Assembly (NCBI RefSeq): GCF_002355435.1
Contig: NZ_AP017313.1
Location: 3,782,001 to 3,846,000 of the forward strand
DNA: 64,000 nt
Reading direction: 5' to 3'
Origin: Mucilaginibacter gotjawali
GTDB taxonomy: Bacteria > Bacteroidota > Bacteroidia > Sphingobacteriales > Sphingobacteriaceae
The notes under the pieces are model-generated. The model did no database searches. It was not told the DNA's origin and was given only the letters and a program-made list of their open reading frames with translations. The first letter of the stretch is position 1, and each line of letters opens with the position of its first letter. This document shows positions 17,333 to 25,722 of the stretch, in pieces. Both the position numbers and the translations under genes were made by a program.

Positions 17333-17354
17333 AAAAAATCAAAAATTTATATCA

Positions 17355-17386
17355 AGGCCCCAAAGAACATTTGGGGCCTTTTTTGT
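17355..17386 (+). terminator. Rho-independent terminator after secDF
   Basis: The stem aaggcccc/ggggcctt around a loop of about ten bases is followed by a T-rich tail (cctttttttgttttat). The stem is GC-rich in AT-rich surroundings. Confidence 0.88.
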
Positions 17387-17415
17387 TTTATCCTATCAGA
17401 TCAAAACAAAAAGAT

Positions 17416-18732
17416 ATGAATTTAAAAGATGGATCAAAGTTCCCAAGAGTAGTTATCATAGGCGGCGGCTTTGGCGGCCTGCAGGTTGCTAAAAAGCTGG
17501 GAGATAAACCGGTTGAAGTTTTAATGGTTGATAAACACAACTACCACACGTTTCAACCACTGCTTTACCAGGTAGCGACCGGCAGCCTTGAAGCCGACTC
17601 CATAGCATTTTCATTAAGAAAAAACTTTTCGGATCAAAAAAACTTCCGGTACAGGAATGCTGAAGTAACTAAGATAAACCCAGAAAAAAACACCATTGAT
17701 ACCACTATTGGCGAATTACCTTACGATTACCTGGTAATAGCTACCGGCTCAACCACCAATTTTTTCGGCAATAAGGATATCGAGCATTTTGCTATGCCCA
17801 TGAAATCTATTCCCGAAGCGCTTAACCTGCGTTCGCTCATCCTGCAAAATATTGAGGAAGCGGTTTTGCTTAACACAAAGGAGGATAGGGAACCCTATCT
17901 TAATTTTGTACTGGTGGGCGCAGGCCCAACGGGCGTTGAACTTGCCGGTGCACTTGCTGAGCTGCGCAATAACATCCTAACCTGCGATTACCCCGAGTTA
18001 GAAAAAGAACATATGAGCGTTTACCTGGTTGATTTTTTACCGCGGGTACTGGGCGCAATGTCTCAGGAAGCCTCAAAAGGCGCAACTGATTTTTTAACCA
18101 AAATGGGCGTTGACGTACTCACAGGGGTAAAGGTAGAGAGTTATGACGGCTCCGTGATTAAATTTGAAGGTGGCAGAAGCATACGGACCAAAAACGTGAT
18201 ATGGTCTGCTGGAGTAATGGGCGTTGTGCCAGCGGGGATAAATAAAAATATTATTGAAAGGGGCAACAGGATCAGGACGGACAGTGTTTGCAGGGTTGCC
18301 GGCTTTTCGAATGTTTTTGCCATTGGCGACGTTGCCGCCATGATTACCGATGAAACGCCTAAGGGACACCCGGGTGTAGCACAGGTGGCGATACAAATGG
18401 GTAACCACACAGCTAAAACCATTATACAGCTCATCAATAATGAACCAACAGAGCCATTCAAATATTTCGATAAGGGATCATTAGCCACCATAGGCAGGAA
18501 CAAAGCGGTAGCCGACCTCGGTAAACTTAAGTTCCAGGGTTTTTTTGCCTGGATGATCTGGATGTTCGTGCACCTGATTTCCCTTTTGGGATTCCGTAAT
18601 AAGATCGTAGTTTTTATAAACTGGGTGGGTAGTTATCTTACCTATAACGGGGGAGCACGGTTGATCATCAGGCGCTATGTAACGGAAGCAATACCCGAAA
18701 AAACAGCCTATTTGCCAAAAACAGATGGATAG
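17416..18732 (+). CDS. ndh: Type II NADH dehydrogenase (NDH-2)
   Basis: A 438-residue FAD enzyme that passes electrons from NADH to quinone at the inner membrane without pumping protons. The FAD-binding motif VVIIGGGFGGLQVAKKL is at about residues 12-28. The NADH-binding motif VLVGAGPTGVELAGALAEL is near 163-182. FAD contacts VFAIGDVAAM and GHPGVAQVAIQMG are near 303 and 320. The C-terminal hydrophobic helix (WMIWMFVHLISLLGFRN) fits membrane attachment. The ATG at 17416 is preferred because the longer frame begins inside the secDF terminator. Confidence 0.93.
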   Translation: MNLKDGSKFPRVVIIGGGFGGLQVAKKLGDKPVEVLMVDKHNYHTFQPLLYQVATGSLEADSIAFSLRKNFSDQKNFRYRNAEVTKINPEKNTIDTTIGELPYDYLVIATGSTTNFFGNKDIEHFAMPMKSIPEALNLRSLILQNIEEAVLLNTKEDREPYLNFVLVGAGPTGVELAGALAELRNNILTCDYPELEKEHMSVYLVDFLPRVLGAMSQEASKGATDFLTKMGVDVLTGVKVESYDGSVIKFEGGRSIRTKNVIWSAGVMGVVPAGINKNIIERGNRIRTDSVCRVAGFSNVFAIGDVAAMITDETPKGHPGVAQVAIQMGNHTAKTIIQLINNEPTEPFKYFDKGSLATIGRNKAVADLGKLKFQGFFAWMIWMFVHLISLLGFRNKIVVFINWVGSYLTYNGGARLIIRRYVTEAIPEKTAYLPKTDG

Positions 18733-18826
18733 GCTGTGCCCGTTTTGCATTTATTAGCGATATTTGATTCCGTGAGTGCCGTTTCTGCACAATCTGTTAT
18801 ATTCGTCCAATAATCGCTACCGTATC

Positions 18827-19423
18827 ATGAAAAATTTAATCTTTTGTTTTGCGCTTGTAATGTTTGCAATAACATCGGTTTTTGCTGAAAATATTACTAA
18901 TTCCAATACGTCCGTCAGCCCCGATTCCGTTAAATTGACGATTGAAGGCAATTATGCCTTTTACCAGGGTAAGGTAAAAGTGGATAGCCTCCCTGAAGGC
19001 CTGATGTATATCAGGGCGGTACAGTTTATGGCTGCAAAAAACTTCCAGCAAAACTATGGCTACCAGGAAGAAGGGAAAATGATTTACTTCACCACCCAGG
19101 ACCTTAATGTGAACGCTGTTTATGTGGGCGACGATGACGATGCCCTGAATCCCTACACCGTTCAGTTTTCAATAACCCTTGACCTGAAAAATGGAAGCTA
19201 CCGGTATACTATTAATAATGTTGTATTTTTTCGCCCCGAGGGTAATGGCAATAAAAGAGAAACGCTGTTTGATATGTACCTTAAAGCAACCAATACCAAT
19301 TCACGACGAATAGCAAAGGATGCACGAAAACTGCTCGATTCCTTCGAAAAATATTTAAATGCGCTTACCGGCGAATTATATGACGGGATTGAACAAAAAC
19401 CCTCGATATATTCAAAATTCTAA
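18827..19423 (+). CDS. Secreted DUF4468-type protein
   Basis: A 198-residue protein with a clear signal peptide (MKNLIFCFALVMFAITSVFA, cleavage after residue 20). The mature part has alternating beta strands (TIEGNYAFYQGKVKVDS, YTVQFSITLDLKNGSYRY) and a helical C-terminus, which resembles from memory DUF4468, a Bacteroidota periplasmic domain of unknown function. It lies alone between ndh and the HMG-CoA lyase gene, 15 bases before the latter, so those two may be cotranscribed. Confidence 0.65.
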   Translation: MKNLIFCFALVMFAITSVFAENITNSNTSVSPDSVKLTIEGNYAFYQGKVKVDSLPEGLMYIRAVQFMAAKNFQQNYGYQEEGKMIYFTTQDLNVNAVYVGDDDDALNPYTVQFSITLDLKNGSYRYTINNVVFFRPEGNGNKRETLFDMYLKATNTNSRRIAKDARKLLDSFEKYLNALTGELYDGIEQKPSIYSKF

Positions 19424-19438
19424 ATCGAAATAAATTAA

Positions 19439-20293
19439 ATGCTCCCAAAAATGCAGATCACTGAATGCCCGCGTGATGCCATGCAGGGTATTCACCGGTT
19501 CATTCCGACTGAAATAAAGGCTGCTTATATCAATTTACTGCTTCAGGTGGGCTTTGATACAATTGATTTCGGAAGTTTTGTTTCCGCTAAGGCCATACCG
19601 CAGATGCAGGATACCACCGGGGTGATGCGAAAACTTGATTTGAACAACTCAAGGTCGAAATTGCTTGCCATAGTTGCCAACTACCGCGGTGCAGAAGAAG
19701 CTGCGCAGCATCCCGAAATAAGCTACCTGGGCTTCCCATTTTCCATATCCGAAACATTTCAGCAACGCAACGCCAATTCGGGAATTGATAAAGCTTTTCA
19801 AACTGTACAAAACATACAGGAACTATGCGGTAAAACAAATAAAAAACTGCGGATTTATTTATCGATGGGTTTTGGGAACCCTTATGGGGATGAATGGAGC
19901 ATTGAAATCCTTTTAAAGTGGACAGAAAAGCTAATTGCTTTAGGTATCGGGCATATCTATGCCGCAGATACTATCGGCATCGCCACGCCCCCACAAATCG
20001 CCGAAATAATGCAAAACCTGAATGGATTTACCAATATGCAGTTCGGGATGCACCTGCATTCAACGCCTGATACCTGGAAAGAAAAAGTCGAAGCTGCTTA
20101 TAACAACGGTTGCCGAATGTTTGACACTGCGCTTAAAGGGTATGGCGGCTGCCCGATGGCCAAAGACGAGCTTACAGGCAATATTGCAACCGAAAACCTG
20201 ATTGGATACCTTAAATCTCAAAACGAGCACCTTGAGCTTAATTTGGATAAACTCAGTGAAGCAATGGAATATTCGGGGAAGGTGTTTGGGTGA
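19439..20293 (+). CDS. Hydroxymethylglutaryl-CoA lyase
   Basis: A 284-residue TIM-barrel lyase of the HMGL-like family, which cleaves HMG-CoA to acetoacetate and acetyl-CoA in leucine breakdown. It opens MQITECPRDAMQGI (the usual ECPRDG(M/W)Q) and has AADTIGIATPPQI and FGMHLHSTPDT (metal-binding His pair). The family signature is KGYGGCPMAKDELTGNIATE, with the catalytic Cys. Two ATGs (19439, 19451) are possible starts. It is tail to tail with the HicAB locus, 15 bases apart. Confidence 0.88.
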   Translation: MLPKMQITECPRDAMQGIHRFIPTEIKAAYINLLLQVGFDTIDFGSFVSAKAIPQMQDTTGVMRKLDLNNSRSKLLAIVANYRGAEEAAQHPEISYLGFPFSISETFQQRNANSGIDKAFQTVQNIQELCGKTNKKLRIYLSMGFGNPYGDEWSIEILLKWTEKLIALGIGHIYAADTIGIATPPQIAEIMQNLNGFTNMQFGMHLHSTPDTWKEKVEAAYNNGCRMFDTALKGYGGCPMAKDELTGNIATENLIGYLKSQNEHLELNLDKLSEAMEYSGKVFG

Positions 20294-20307
20294 TTAAGAA
20301 GGCCTGA

Positions 20308-20520
20308 TTAAGCGTACATTAATTTCCCTTTTGGTAAAGGAATCTCTCTCCCTAAATCCTTTGCAGTTTGTATCCACTGCTCTATGACAACTTCAATGTT
20401 TACCAGCGCTTCCGTATAGTCAGATCCATCAGCCATACAACCTGAAAGTTCAGGGACTTCGGCGATCACAGCATTATCCTCTTTACTCCAATACAAAATT
20501 ATTTCATATTTATTTTCCAT
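20308..20520 (-). CDS. HicB-like antitoxin
   Basis: A 70-residue protein with the partial RNase H fold of HicB antitoxins (YEIILYWSKEDNAVIAEVPE then LSGCMADGSDYTEALVNIEV). It stops soon after the helical segment and lacks the C-terminal DNA-binding domain found in longer HicB proteins. It overlaps the toxin gene by 11 bases, toxin first. It should bind and neutralise HicA; repression of the promoter by this short form is doubtful. Confidence 0.85.
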   Translation of the reverse strand: MENKYEIILYWSKEDNAVIAEVPELSGCMADGSDYTEALVNIEVVIEQWIQTAKDLGREIPLPKGKLMYA

Positions 20521-20770
20521 CGGTAATCATTTTATATTTTAAAATAATTTGCCTTACTTGCTTAACCTGATAAGGTTTCGCTTTGCCCCCTATTGGTTGT
20601 ATATTGATAATTTCTTCTATTCCATCTTTATAAAATATCCTATGGCTTCCTCCGGTCGTCCTTTCTATAAAATCAAAATGATATAAAATATTTCTTAAAT
20701 CATCAAAGCTAAAATTGTTATCCGCATTGCCGGATAATAATTTCAATTGCAGCTTTTCAAATTTACCCAT
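20510..20770 (-). CDS. HicA-like mRNA interferase toxin
   Basis: An 86-residue protein with the double-stranded-RNA-binding-like fold of HicA. The catalytic histidine motif is TTGGSHRIFYKDG near residue 40, and the C-terminal KPYQVKQVRQIILKY helix is typical. HicA toxins cleave mRNA. Its start overlaps the end of the upstream acetyltransferase gene by eight bases and its end overlaps hicB by 11, so the three form one overlapping unit. Confidence 0.85.
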   Translation of the reverse strand: MGKFEKLQLKLLSGNADNNFSFDDLRNILYHFDFIERTTGGSHRIFYKDGIEEIINIQPIGGKAKPYQVKQVRQIILKYKMITDGK

Positions 20771-21191
20771 TTTTTATCATTTTAAAGTGCCTTATCCCCG
20801 CTTCTTCAAATTCATCGCCAATTTTTACGAAGTTGAATTTTTCATAAAGCGGCACAGCCTGTATTTGGGCGTGCATATAAACATAGGCAGCATCGGTCGG
20901 AAGATCAGCTAAAACAGCTTTTACCAGCTCCTGCCCTACGCCTTTTCCGCGAAACTTTGCCAATACGGCAAAACGTTCAAGCTTATACCCTTTGTCAGTT
21001 TTGCGCCAGCGGCAGGCCCCGGCAGGTTCGCCGTCAACAGTAGCCAAAAAATGGGTGGATTCATCTTCAAACTCCCATTCCAGTTCGGGCGGGCAGTTCT
21101 GCTCAACAACAAATACCTCCCTGCGTATAGCAAAAACATTTTCCAGGTCGGCCGGGGCAGTTACTCTGCTTACTTGTGTCGTATGTTGCAT
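20763..21191 (-). CDS. GNAT-family N-acetyltransferase
   Basis: A 142-residue acetyltransferase. The acetyl-CoA motif is ERFAVLAKFRGKGVGQELVK at about residues 72-91 (R/Q-x-x-G-x-G/A). The tail YVYMHAQIQAVPLYEKFNFV is the usual GNAT end. The EQNCPPELEWEFEDESTHF stretch resembles the YjcF/ElaA group. It is the first gene of an overlapping GNAT-hicA-hicB unit. Substrate unknown; the overlap raises, without proof, the idea of a link to the toxin pair. Confidence 0.85.
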   Translation of the reverse strand: MQHTTQVSRVTAPADLENVFAIRREVFVVEQNCPPELEWEFEDESTHFLATVDGEPAGACRWRKTDKGYKLERFAVLAKFRGKGVGQELVKAVLADLPTDAAYVYMHAQIQAVPLYEKFNFVKIGDEFEEAGIRHFKMIKNG

Positions 21192-21206
21192 GTTCAGAAA
21201 AGTGAA

Positions 21207-21280
21207 TGGTTGATTAAGTTGACTTGGAGAGGGGTTGCATCATTTACAACTCAATCAACCTAATCCAACTCAATCAACCA
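21207..21280. repeat. Inverted repeat (tggttgattaagttg / caactcaatcaacc)
   Basis: The left arm tggttgattaagttgacttgg (21207 on) pairs with either of two right-hand words, caactcaatcaacc at about 21247 and 21267. It lies between the fba stop and the GNAT start on the minus strand. A related word palindrome is at 37478-37574. Confidence 0.6.
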
Positions 21281-21292
21281 AAAACTAATTTA

Positions 21293-22372
21293 TTATAACT
21301 TATCGTTCACGTTAAGGCAATTCAAATCGCCAAAGGCAACTGTTAATCGCTTAACAAACGTTTCTTCGCCTTTGCGTAACCAAACGCGCGGATCGTAATA
21401 TTTTTTATTCGGTGAATCTTCGCCCTCAGGGTTACCGATCTGGCTTTGCAGGTAAGCTTCTTTTGATTTATAATAATCTTTTATGCCTTCCCAGTATGCC
21501 CATTGCATATCGGTATCGATATTCATTTTGATGGCACCGTAAGAAATTGCTTCCCTGATCTCTTCCTGGCTTGAGCCCGAACCACCGTGGAATACGAAAT
21601 TGATGGGCTTTTCTGCATCAAGGTTGAATTTTTTCTTTACATATTCCTGCGAATTGTGCAAAATTACCGGTTGAAGCTTTACGTTGCCTGGTTTGTAAAC
21701 ACCATGAACGTTACCAAATGCAGCTGCAACGGTAAAACGATGGCTTACTTTTGATAGTTCTTCGTATGAGTAGGCAACATCTTCAGGCTGGGTATATAAA
21801 CGGGAGCTGTCAACATCTGAATTATCAACGCCGTCTTCTTCGCCGCCGGTAACGCCTAATTCAATCTCCAGTGTCATTCCCATTTTTGCCATACGGGCAA
21901 GGTATTTGGCAGAGATTTCGATATTTTCGTGTAAAGGCTCTTCTGAAAGGTCGAGCATATGCGATGAAAATAAAGGCTTTCCGGTTTCAGCAAAAAACTT
22001 TTCGCCATAATCAAGCAAACCATCTATCCACGGTAAAAACTTCATAGCAGCGTGGTCAGTGTGCAATATAACAGCGATACCATAATGTTCAGCCAAAAGA
22101 TGAACGTGCCTGGCAGCCGATACTGCACCCAAAATACAAGCCTGTAGTTTCGAATTATCTAACGATTTGCCCGCATAAAACTGCGCGCCACCATTTGATA
22201 ACTGGATAATTACCGGTGAATTAACTGCTTTTGCAGTTTCCATAACCGCGTTGATGGTATTTGTACCAATAACGTTTACAGCCGGCAAAGCAAACTGGTG
22301 CTTTTTTGCGGCCTCAAATAGCTCTTGCACCTGTTCGCCGTGAAGAACTCCTTTTATATTTTTTAAACTCAT
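21293..22372 (-). CDS. fbaA: Class II fructose-bisphosphate aldolase
   Basis: A 359-residue zinc aldolase that interconverts fructose-1,6-bisphosphate and the two triose phosphates in glycolysis and gluconeogenesis. The length and sequence fit the type A (E. coli FbaA) group. Zinc ligands lie in ILHTDHAAMKFLPW (near residue 107) and in AFGNVHGVY and NFVFHGGSGSSQEEI further on. The C-terminal DPRVWLRKGEETFVKR is typical. A monocistronic unit, divergent from accD across 313 bases. Confidence 0.96.
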   Translation of the reverse strand: MSLKNIKGVLHGEQVQELFEAAKKHQFALPAVNVIGTNTINAVMETAKAVNSPVIIQLSNGGAQFYAGKSLDNSKLQACILGAVSAARHVHLLAEHYGIAVILHTDHAAMKFLPWIDGLLDYGEKFFAETGKPLFSSHMLDLSEEPLHENIEISAKYLARMAKMGMTLEIELGVTGGEEDGVDNSDVDSSRLYTQPEDVAYSYEELSKVSHRFTVAAAFGNVHGVYKPGNVKLQPVILHNSQEYVKKKFNLDAEKPINFVFHGGSGSSQEEIREAISYGAIKMNIDTDMQWAYWEGIKDYYKSKEAYLQSQIGNPEGEDSPNKKYYDPRVWLRKGEETFVKRLTVAFGDLNCLNVNDKL

Positions 22373-22685
22373 TTAGCTTTAAATTGCGTTTGCGAATTTA
22401 GCTAATTATCTGATTACGAAAACAAATAGTTCACATTTTAGAGTTTTACGATTTAGCCCCGTCAAATTGCACTAAGTAGCAAAAACAAAGCTTAAAATAA
22501 CCCTAAAATTTTAATATTGATAATTCAGTCCGAAAGTCGGGAAAGTCAGAAAGTCCGAAAGAAATAGCACCATTTGTTTAAACCCAAAGAGACCTACTGA
22601 TCTTTCCCCACTTTCGGACTAAAAATAACCTCATATCTAAAATATTTCGTTTCTTTGTATCCAATTGAAAGAGTTAGACATTGAT
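22373..22685. repeat. Divergent intergenic region with an inverted repeat
   Basis: 313 bases between fba and accD. At 22527-22620 the ends agtccgaaagtcggg and cccactttcggact form a word palindrome with a loop of about 60 bases. A weak -7-like TTTCTTTG lies near 22646 ahead of accD. Similar agtccgaaagt palindromes occur at 25587-25722 and near 35030. Confidence 0.5.
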
Positions 22686-23531
22686 ATGGCTTGGTTTAAA
22701 CGTGAAATCAAAGGGATAATTACGACCACTGAGGAAAAGAAAGAAACCCCTGACGGAATCTGGAATAAATGCCCCGAATGTAAAAAACCTCTTCACTATT
22801 CTGAGCAGGTTGAAAATCAATATGTATGCCACTATTGCGGCTATCATATGCGCATCGGCTCCAAGGAGTACTTCTCGATATTGTTTGACAATAACGAGTT
22901 TACTGAACTGGATGCAAACCTGATATCGGGCGATCCGCTCCATTTTGAAGACACTAAAAAATACACCGAACGCCTGGTGGAAACCATGAAAAAAACCGGC
23001 TTGAAAGATGCTATCCGCTCCGCACACGGAACGATGGGCGGTCAGCCATTGGTTATTGCCTGCATGGATTTTAACTTCATAGGCGGTTCAATGGGATCCG
23101 TTGTTGGCGAAAAAATTGCGCGTTGTATTGATTACAGTATTGAGCACAGAGTGCCCTTTTTAATGATTTCCAAATCTGGCGGCGCCAGGATGATGGAAGC
23201 GGCCTTTTCGTTAATGCAAATGGCTAAAACTTCGGCTAAACTGGCTTTACTGGCACAGGCTAAGATTCCTTATATCTCTTTATTAACTGACCCTACAACC
23301 GGTGGGGTTACTGCTTCTTATGCCATGCTGGGCGATATCAATATCGCTGAACCCGGTTCATTAATTGGTTTTGCCGGCCCAAGGGTTATTAAAGAAACCA
23401 TTAAGAAAGATTTACCCAAAGGTTTCCAAACCGCTGAATTCGTTCAGGAACATGGTTTCCTTGACTTTATAGTCGATCGCAGGGAAATGAAGGAACGGCT
23501 ATCTTCGTTTTTGAAGATGATGGTGAGTTAG
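22686..23531 (+). CDS. accD: Acetyl-CoA carboxylase carboxyltransferase subunit beta
   Basis: AccD with AccA moves the carboxyl group from carboxybiotin to acetyl-CoA, the first step of fatty-acid synthesis. The product is 281 residues from ATG 22686. The N-terminal zinc ribbon has Cys at 29, 32, 48 and 51 (CPEC...CHYC). The crotonase-like core includes [32 protein letters not shown] and [19 protein letters not shown]. The usual end [16 protein letters not shown] is present. The longer frame from a TTG at 22665 is not needed. Confidence 0.96.
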   Translation: MAWFKREIKGIITTTEEKKETPDGIWNKCPECKKPLHYSEQVENQYVCHYCGYHMRIGSKEYFSILFDNNEFTELDANLISGDPLHFEDTKKYTERLVETMKKTGLKDAIRSAHGTMGGQPLVIACMDFNFIGGSMGSVVGEKIARCIDYSIEHRVPFLMISKSGGARMMEAAFSLMQMAKTSAKLALLAQAKIPYISLLTDPTTGGVTASYAMLGDINIAEPGSLIGFAGPRVIKETIKKDLPKGFQTAEFVQEHGFLDFIVDRREMKERLSSFLKMMVS

Positions 23532-23714
23532 AGATTAGTTAATTAGTGATCAGAGATTAGAGTTTGGCCCTGCCAAAAGAGCATTCAGCGCTTGTTTTTC
23601 TCTCTATATAACTTAGATTATTTTTGTCGGGACCTCAATTGCAGCGTCTTTCGGACTTCCAGACTTTACTGACTTCCGTACTAATCTCTAACCTCCAATT
23701 AAACAATCTCTAAT

Positions 23715-23948
23715 TTACTTAAAAACACCGGCAACCGAACTGGTGTCTCCGTCAGCGCCTTCGCTCAATTTATCATAATTGGGTCCGTTAACGGTTTTTT
23801 TACCGCCTTTGTAGTTTTTTGAACGTCCATCTGTTGCCACATATGCACCGTTTTCGTCCGTCTTGTTGATTTTACTTGCATCTTCTTCAGATGTGTGCTC
23901 AGTTTCCGGCTGCCCCTTGTTTACTGACTCATTTTCGTATATTTTCAT
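23715..23948 (-). CDS. Small hydrophilic protein of unknown function
   Basis: A 77-residue protein with no hydrophobic segment, rich in Glu, Asp, Lys, Asn, Gly and Thr (KINKTDENGAYVATDGRSKN, ending SVAGVFK). It is probably disordered. No family recognised. It is followed upstream on the same strand by a similar small protein. Both resemble stress-type hydrophilins in composition only. Confidence 0.55.
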   Translation of the reverse strand: MKIYENESVNKGQPETEHTSEEDASKINKTDENGAYVATDGRSKNYKGGKKTVNGPNYDKLSEGADGDTSSVAGVFK

Positions 23949-24051
23949 AATCGGGTATTTTTAAATAAATATCGACAGAAAGGTCATCGGTAGCGATCAC
24001 CTTTCTGTCGTAAAACATAAGTTTGTTTAATTGAAATTTAACACCCTGTGG

Positions 24052-24348
24052 TTACCCTTCGGTACCTGGCTCATGACCAATCATTCGGCCCGTAGTGCGG
24101 CCCTGTTTACGGCTTACAAAATCAGTTTTTGCATTGCCGTATGATGGAAATTCATGTGGACGTGGCGGAGTAACGTCTATTTGCTCACTGTAGGAGGCAT
24201 CGTTACCGCCCTGTTGCTCCTGTAACTCAGTTTGATGAGGGTAGCCAGAACCTTCCTGGTGCGACTGTCTTTCGCCGGGATTTTCTTGAGGAATATCATT
24301 TCCTTTACGTTCCTTGTTTTTCCGCGAATTTTTATTACTTGATTCCAT
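24052..24348 (-). CDS. Small hydrophilic, Gln/Gly/Pro-rich protein
   Basis: A 98-residue, strongly polar protein (NKNSRKNKERKGNDIPQENP, YPHQTELQEQQGGNDASYS, ending GRMIGHEPGTEG). No signal peptide, helix or domain is visible; likely disordered. It shares strand, size and composition with the neighbour at 23715-23948 but is not an obvious copy. The gap between them is 103 bases and contains a short inverted word (acctttctgtcg / cgacagaaaggt) that may be a terminator for the upstream gene. Confidence 0.55.
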   Translation of the reverse strand: MESSNKNSRKNKERKGNDIPQENPGERQSHQEGSGYPHQTELQEQQGGNDASYSEQIDVTPPRPHEFPSYGNAKTDFVSRKQGRTTGRMIGHEPGTEG

Positions 24349-24438
24349 TGTTTTATTAATTTATAATTAATCAAACAACAAAATTCATGCCTATTTTTAA
24401 TTTATACAAAAAAATGGTAGTAAAGTATCTTTAATCAA

Positions 24439-25575
24439 CTATGCATTTACCAAACAAAGTTCGCGTAATTTGGCGACGGTAAAATCAATTTCCTCTTTGG
24501 TGTTGTATTTCGAAAAAGAAAACCTTACCGAGGGCCTGGACGGGTTTGCCCCAATAGCGCCAAGAACATGCGACCCAATGTCTGTACCTGAACTACAGGC
24601 ACTGCCCCCTGATGCCGAAATTCCGGCAATATCAAGGTTAAATAGTAGCATATCGGCCATTTCCATTTCGGGGAAGGAAACATTCAGCACGGTATATAAA
24701 CTTTTAGCAGGGTCAGTTTCGCCGTTAAAGCTGATGCCCGGCACATTTTCGGTCAACTGGTTGATCATATAGGTTTTTAAGCCCTGGATATGGTCCTGGT
24801 GCTGTCCCATTTCAGCGTACGCTATTTCAAGCGCCTTAGCCAGGCCTACAATGCCGTAAAGGTTCTCGGTCCCGCCACGCATGTTACGTTCCTGCGAGCC
24901 GCCGTAAATCATTGGTTTTATCTTAATCTTATGGTTCACATGCAAAAACCCTACACCTTTAGGGCCATGCAGCTTATGGGCAGCACATACCATAAAATGC
25001 AGCTTTAGCTTGCTCAGGTCGTGGGCATAGTGGCCCATGGTCTGTACCGTGTCGCAATGGAAAACTGCGTTATATTGCTCACAAATATCCCCTACGCGGG
25101 CTATATCAGTCAGCGTACCTATTTCATTATTGGCGTGCATCAAGGACACAAAACTACGCTCATTATCCTGGAGTAATGTTTCCAGTTGCTGCAGGTCAAT
25201 ATTGCCCCTGCTGTCGGTATCAACAAAACTTAGCTTAATAATTCCATTTTTTTGCATAGCTTCCAGCGTATGGATAACTGCATGGTGTTCCAAACGGCTG
25301 GTAATAGCGTGCTTAATTTGTTTGTCGATAATACCACAGCGTATCGCGGTATTATCCGCCTCGGTGCCGCCGCTGGTAAAAAATATTTCAGCCGGAGAAC
25401 AATGTAACAGGTTAGCGATGGTCTTACGCGACCTTTCAATCAAAGTCCTTGCCTCCCGGCCATGACCGTGTATCGAAGACGGGTTACCATAAGTATTTTC
25501 CATTACCGCATACATTTGCTTCAATACTTCGGCATCAAGCGGTGTGGTAGCGGCATTATCTAAATAAACACGCAT
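24439..25575 (-). CDS. Cysteine desulfurase (NifS/IscS family)
   Basis: A 378-residue PLP enzyme that takes sulfur from cysteine for Fe-S clusters or tRNA thiolation. It opens VYLDNAATTPLD. The PLP lysine lies in CAAHKLHGPKGVGFL (near 204). The catalytic Cys is in SGGSACSSGTDIGSHVL (near 328), whose short spacing fits the NifS/IscS class. SVRFSFSKYNTKEEID closes it. No scaffold or isc/suf gene is adjacent, so which pathway it serves is open. Confidence 0.93.
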   Translation of the reverse strand: MRVYLDNAATTPLDAEVLKQMYAVMENTYGNPSSIHGHGREARTLIERSRKTIANLLHCSPAEIFFTSGGTEADNTAIRCGIIDKQIKHAITSRLEHHAVIHTLEAMQKNGIIKLSFVDTDSRGNIDLQQLETLLQDNERSFVSLMHANNEIGTLTDIARVGDICEQYNAVFHCDTVQTMGHYAHDLSKLKLHFMVCAAHKLHGPKGVGFLHVNHKIKIKPMIYGGSQERNMRGGTENLYGIVGLAKALEIAYAEMGQHQDHIQGLKTYMINQLTENVPGISFNGETDPAKSLYTVLNVSFPEMEMADMLLFNLDIAGISASGGSACSSGTDIGSHVLGAIGANPSRPSVRFSFSKYNTKEEIDFTVAKLRELCLVNA

Positions 25576-25586
25576 TTTGTAGTTTT

Positions 25587-25722
25587 TAGTCCGAAAGTCG
25601 GAAAGCCCGAAAGTCCGGAAGATGATTTTACATATCTTAGTTATTAGTGGGTAGATCTTATAGCCTTTATTCGCCCGTTCTTTTTACTTTCGGACTTTAC
25701 TGACTTCCGGACTTTCCGACTA
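25587..25722. repeat. Inverted repeat (tagtccgaaagtcgg / ccgactttcggacta type)
   Basis: The left end tagtccgaaagtcggaaagc (25587 on) pairs with the right end ttccggactttccgacta (to 25722). The loop is about 70 bases. The right end reaches the glmM stop codon. It lies in the gap between two same-strand genes. Confidence 0.65.

Noticed and set aside
20715..21263. Plus-strand frames over the HicA/GNAT genes
   Set aside because: They are antisense to recognised coding genes and their products have no family features.
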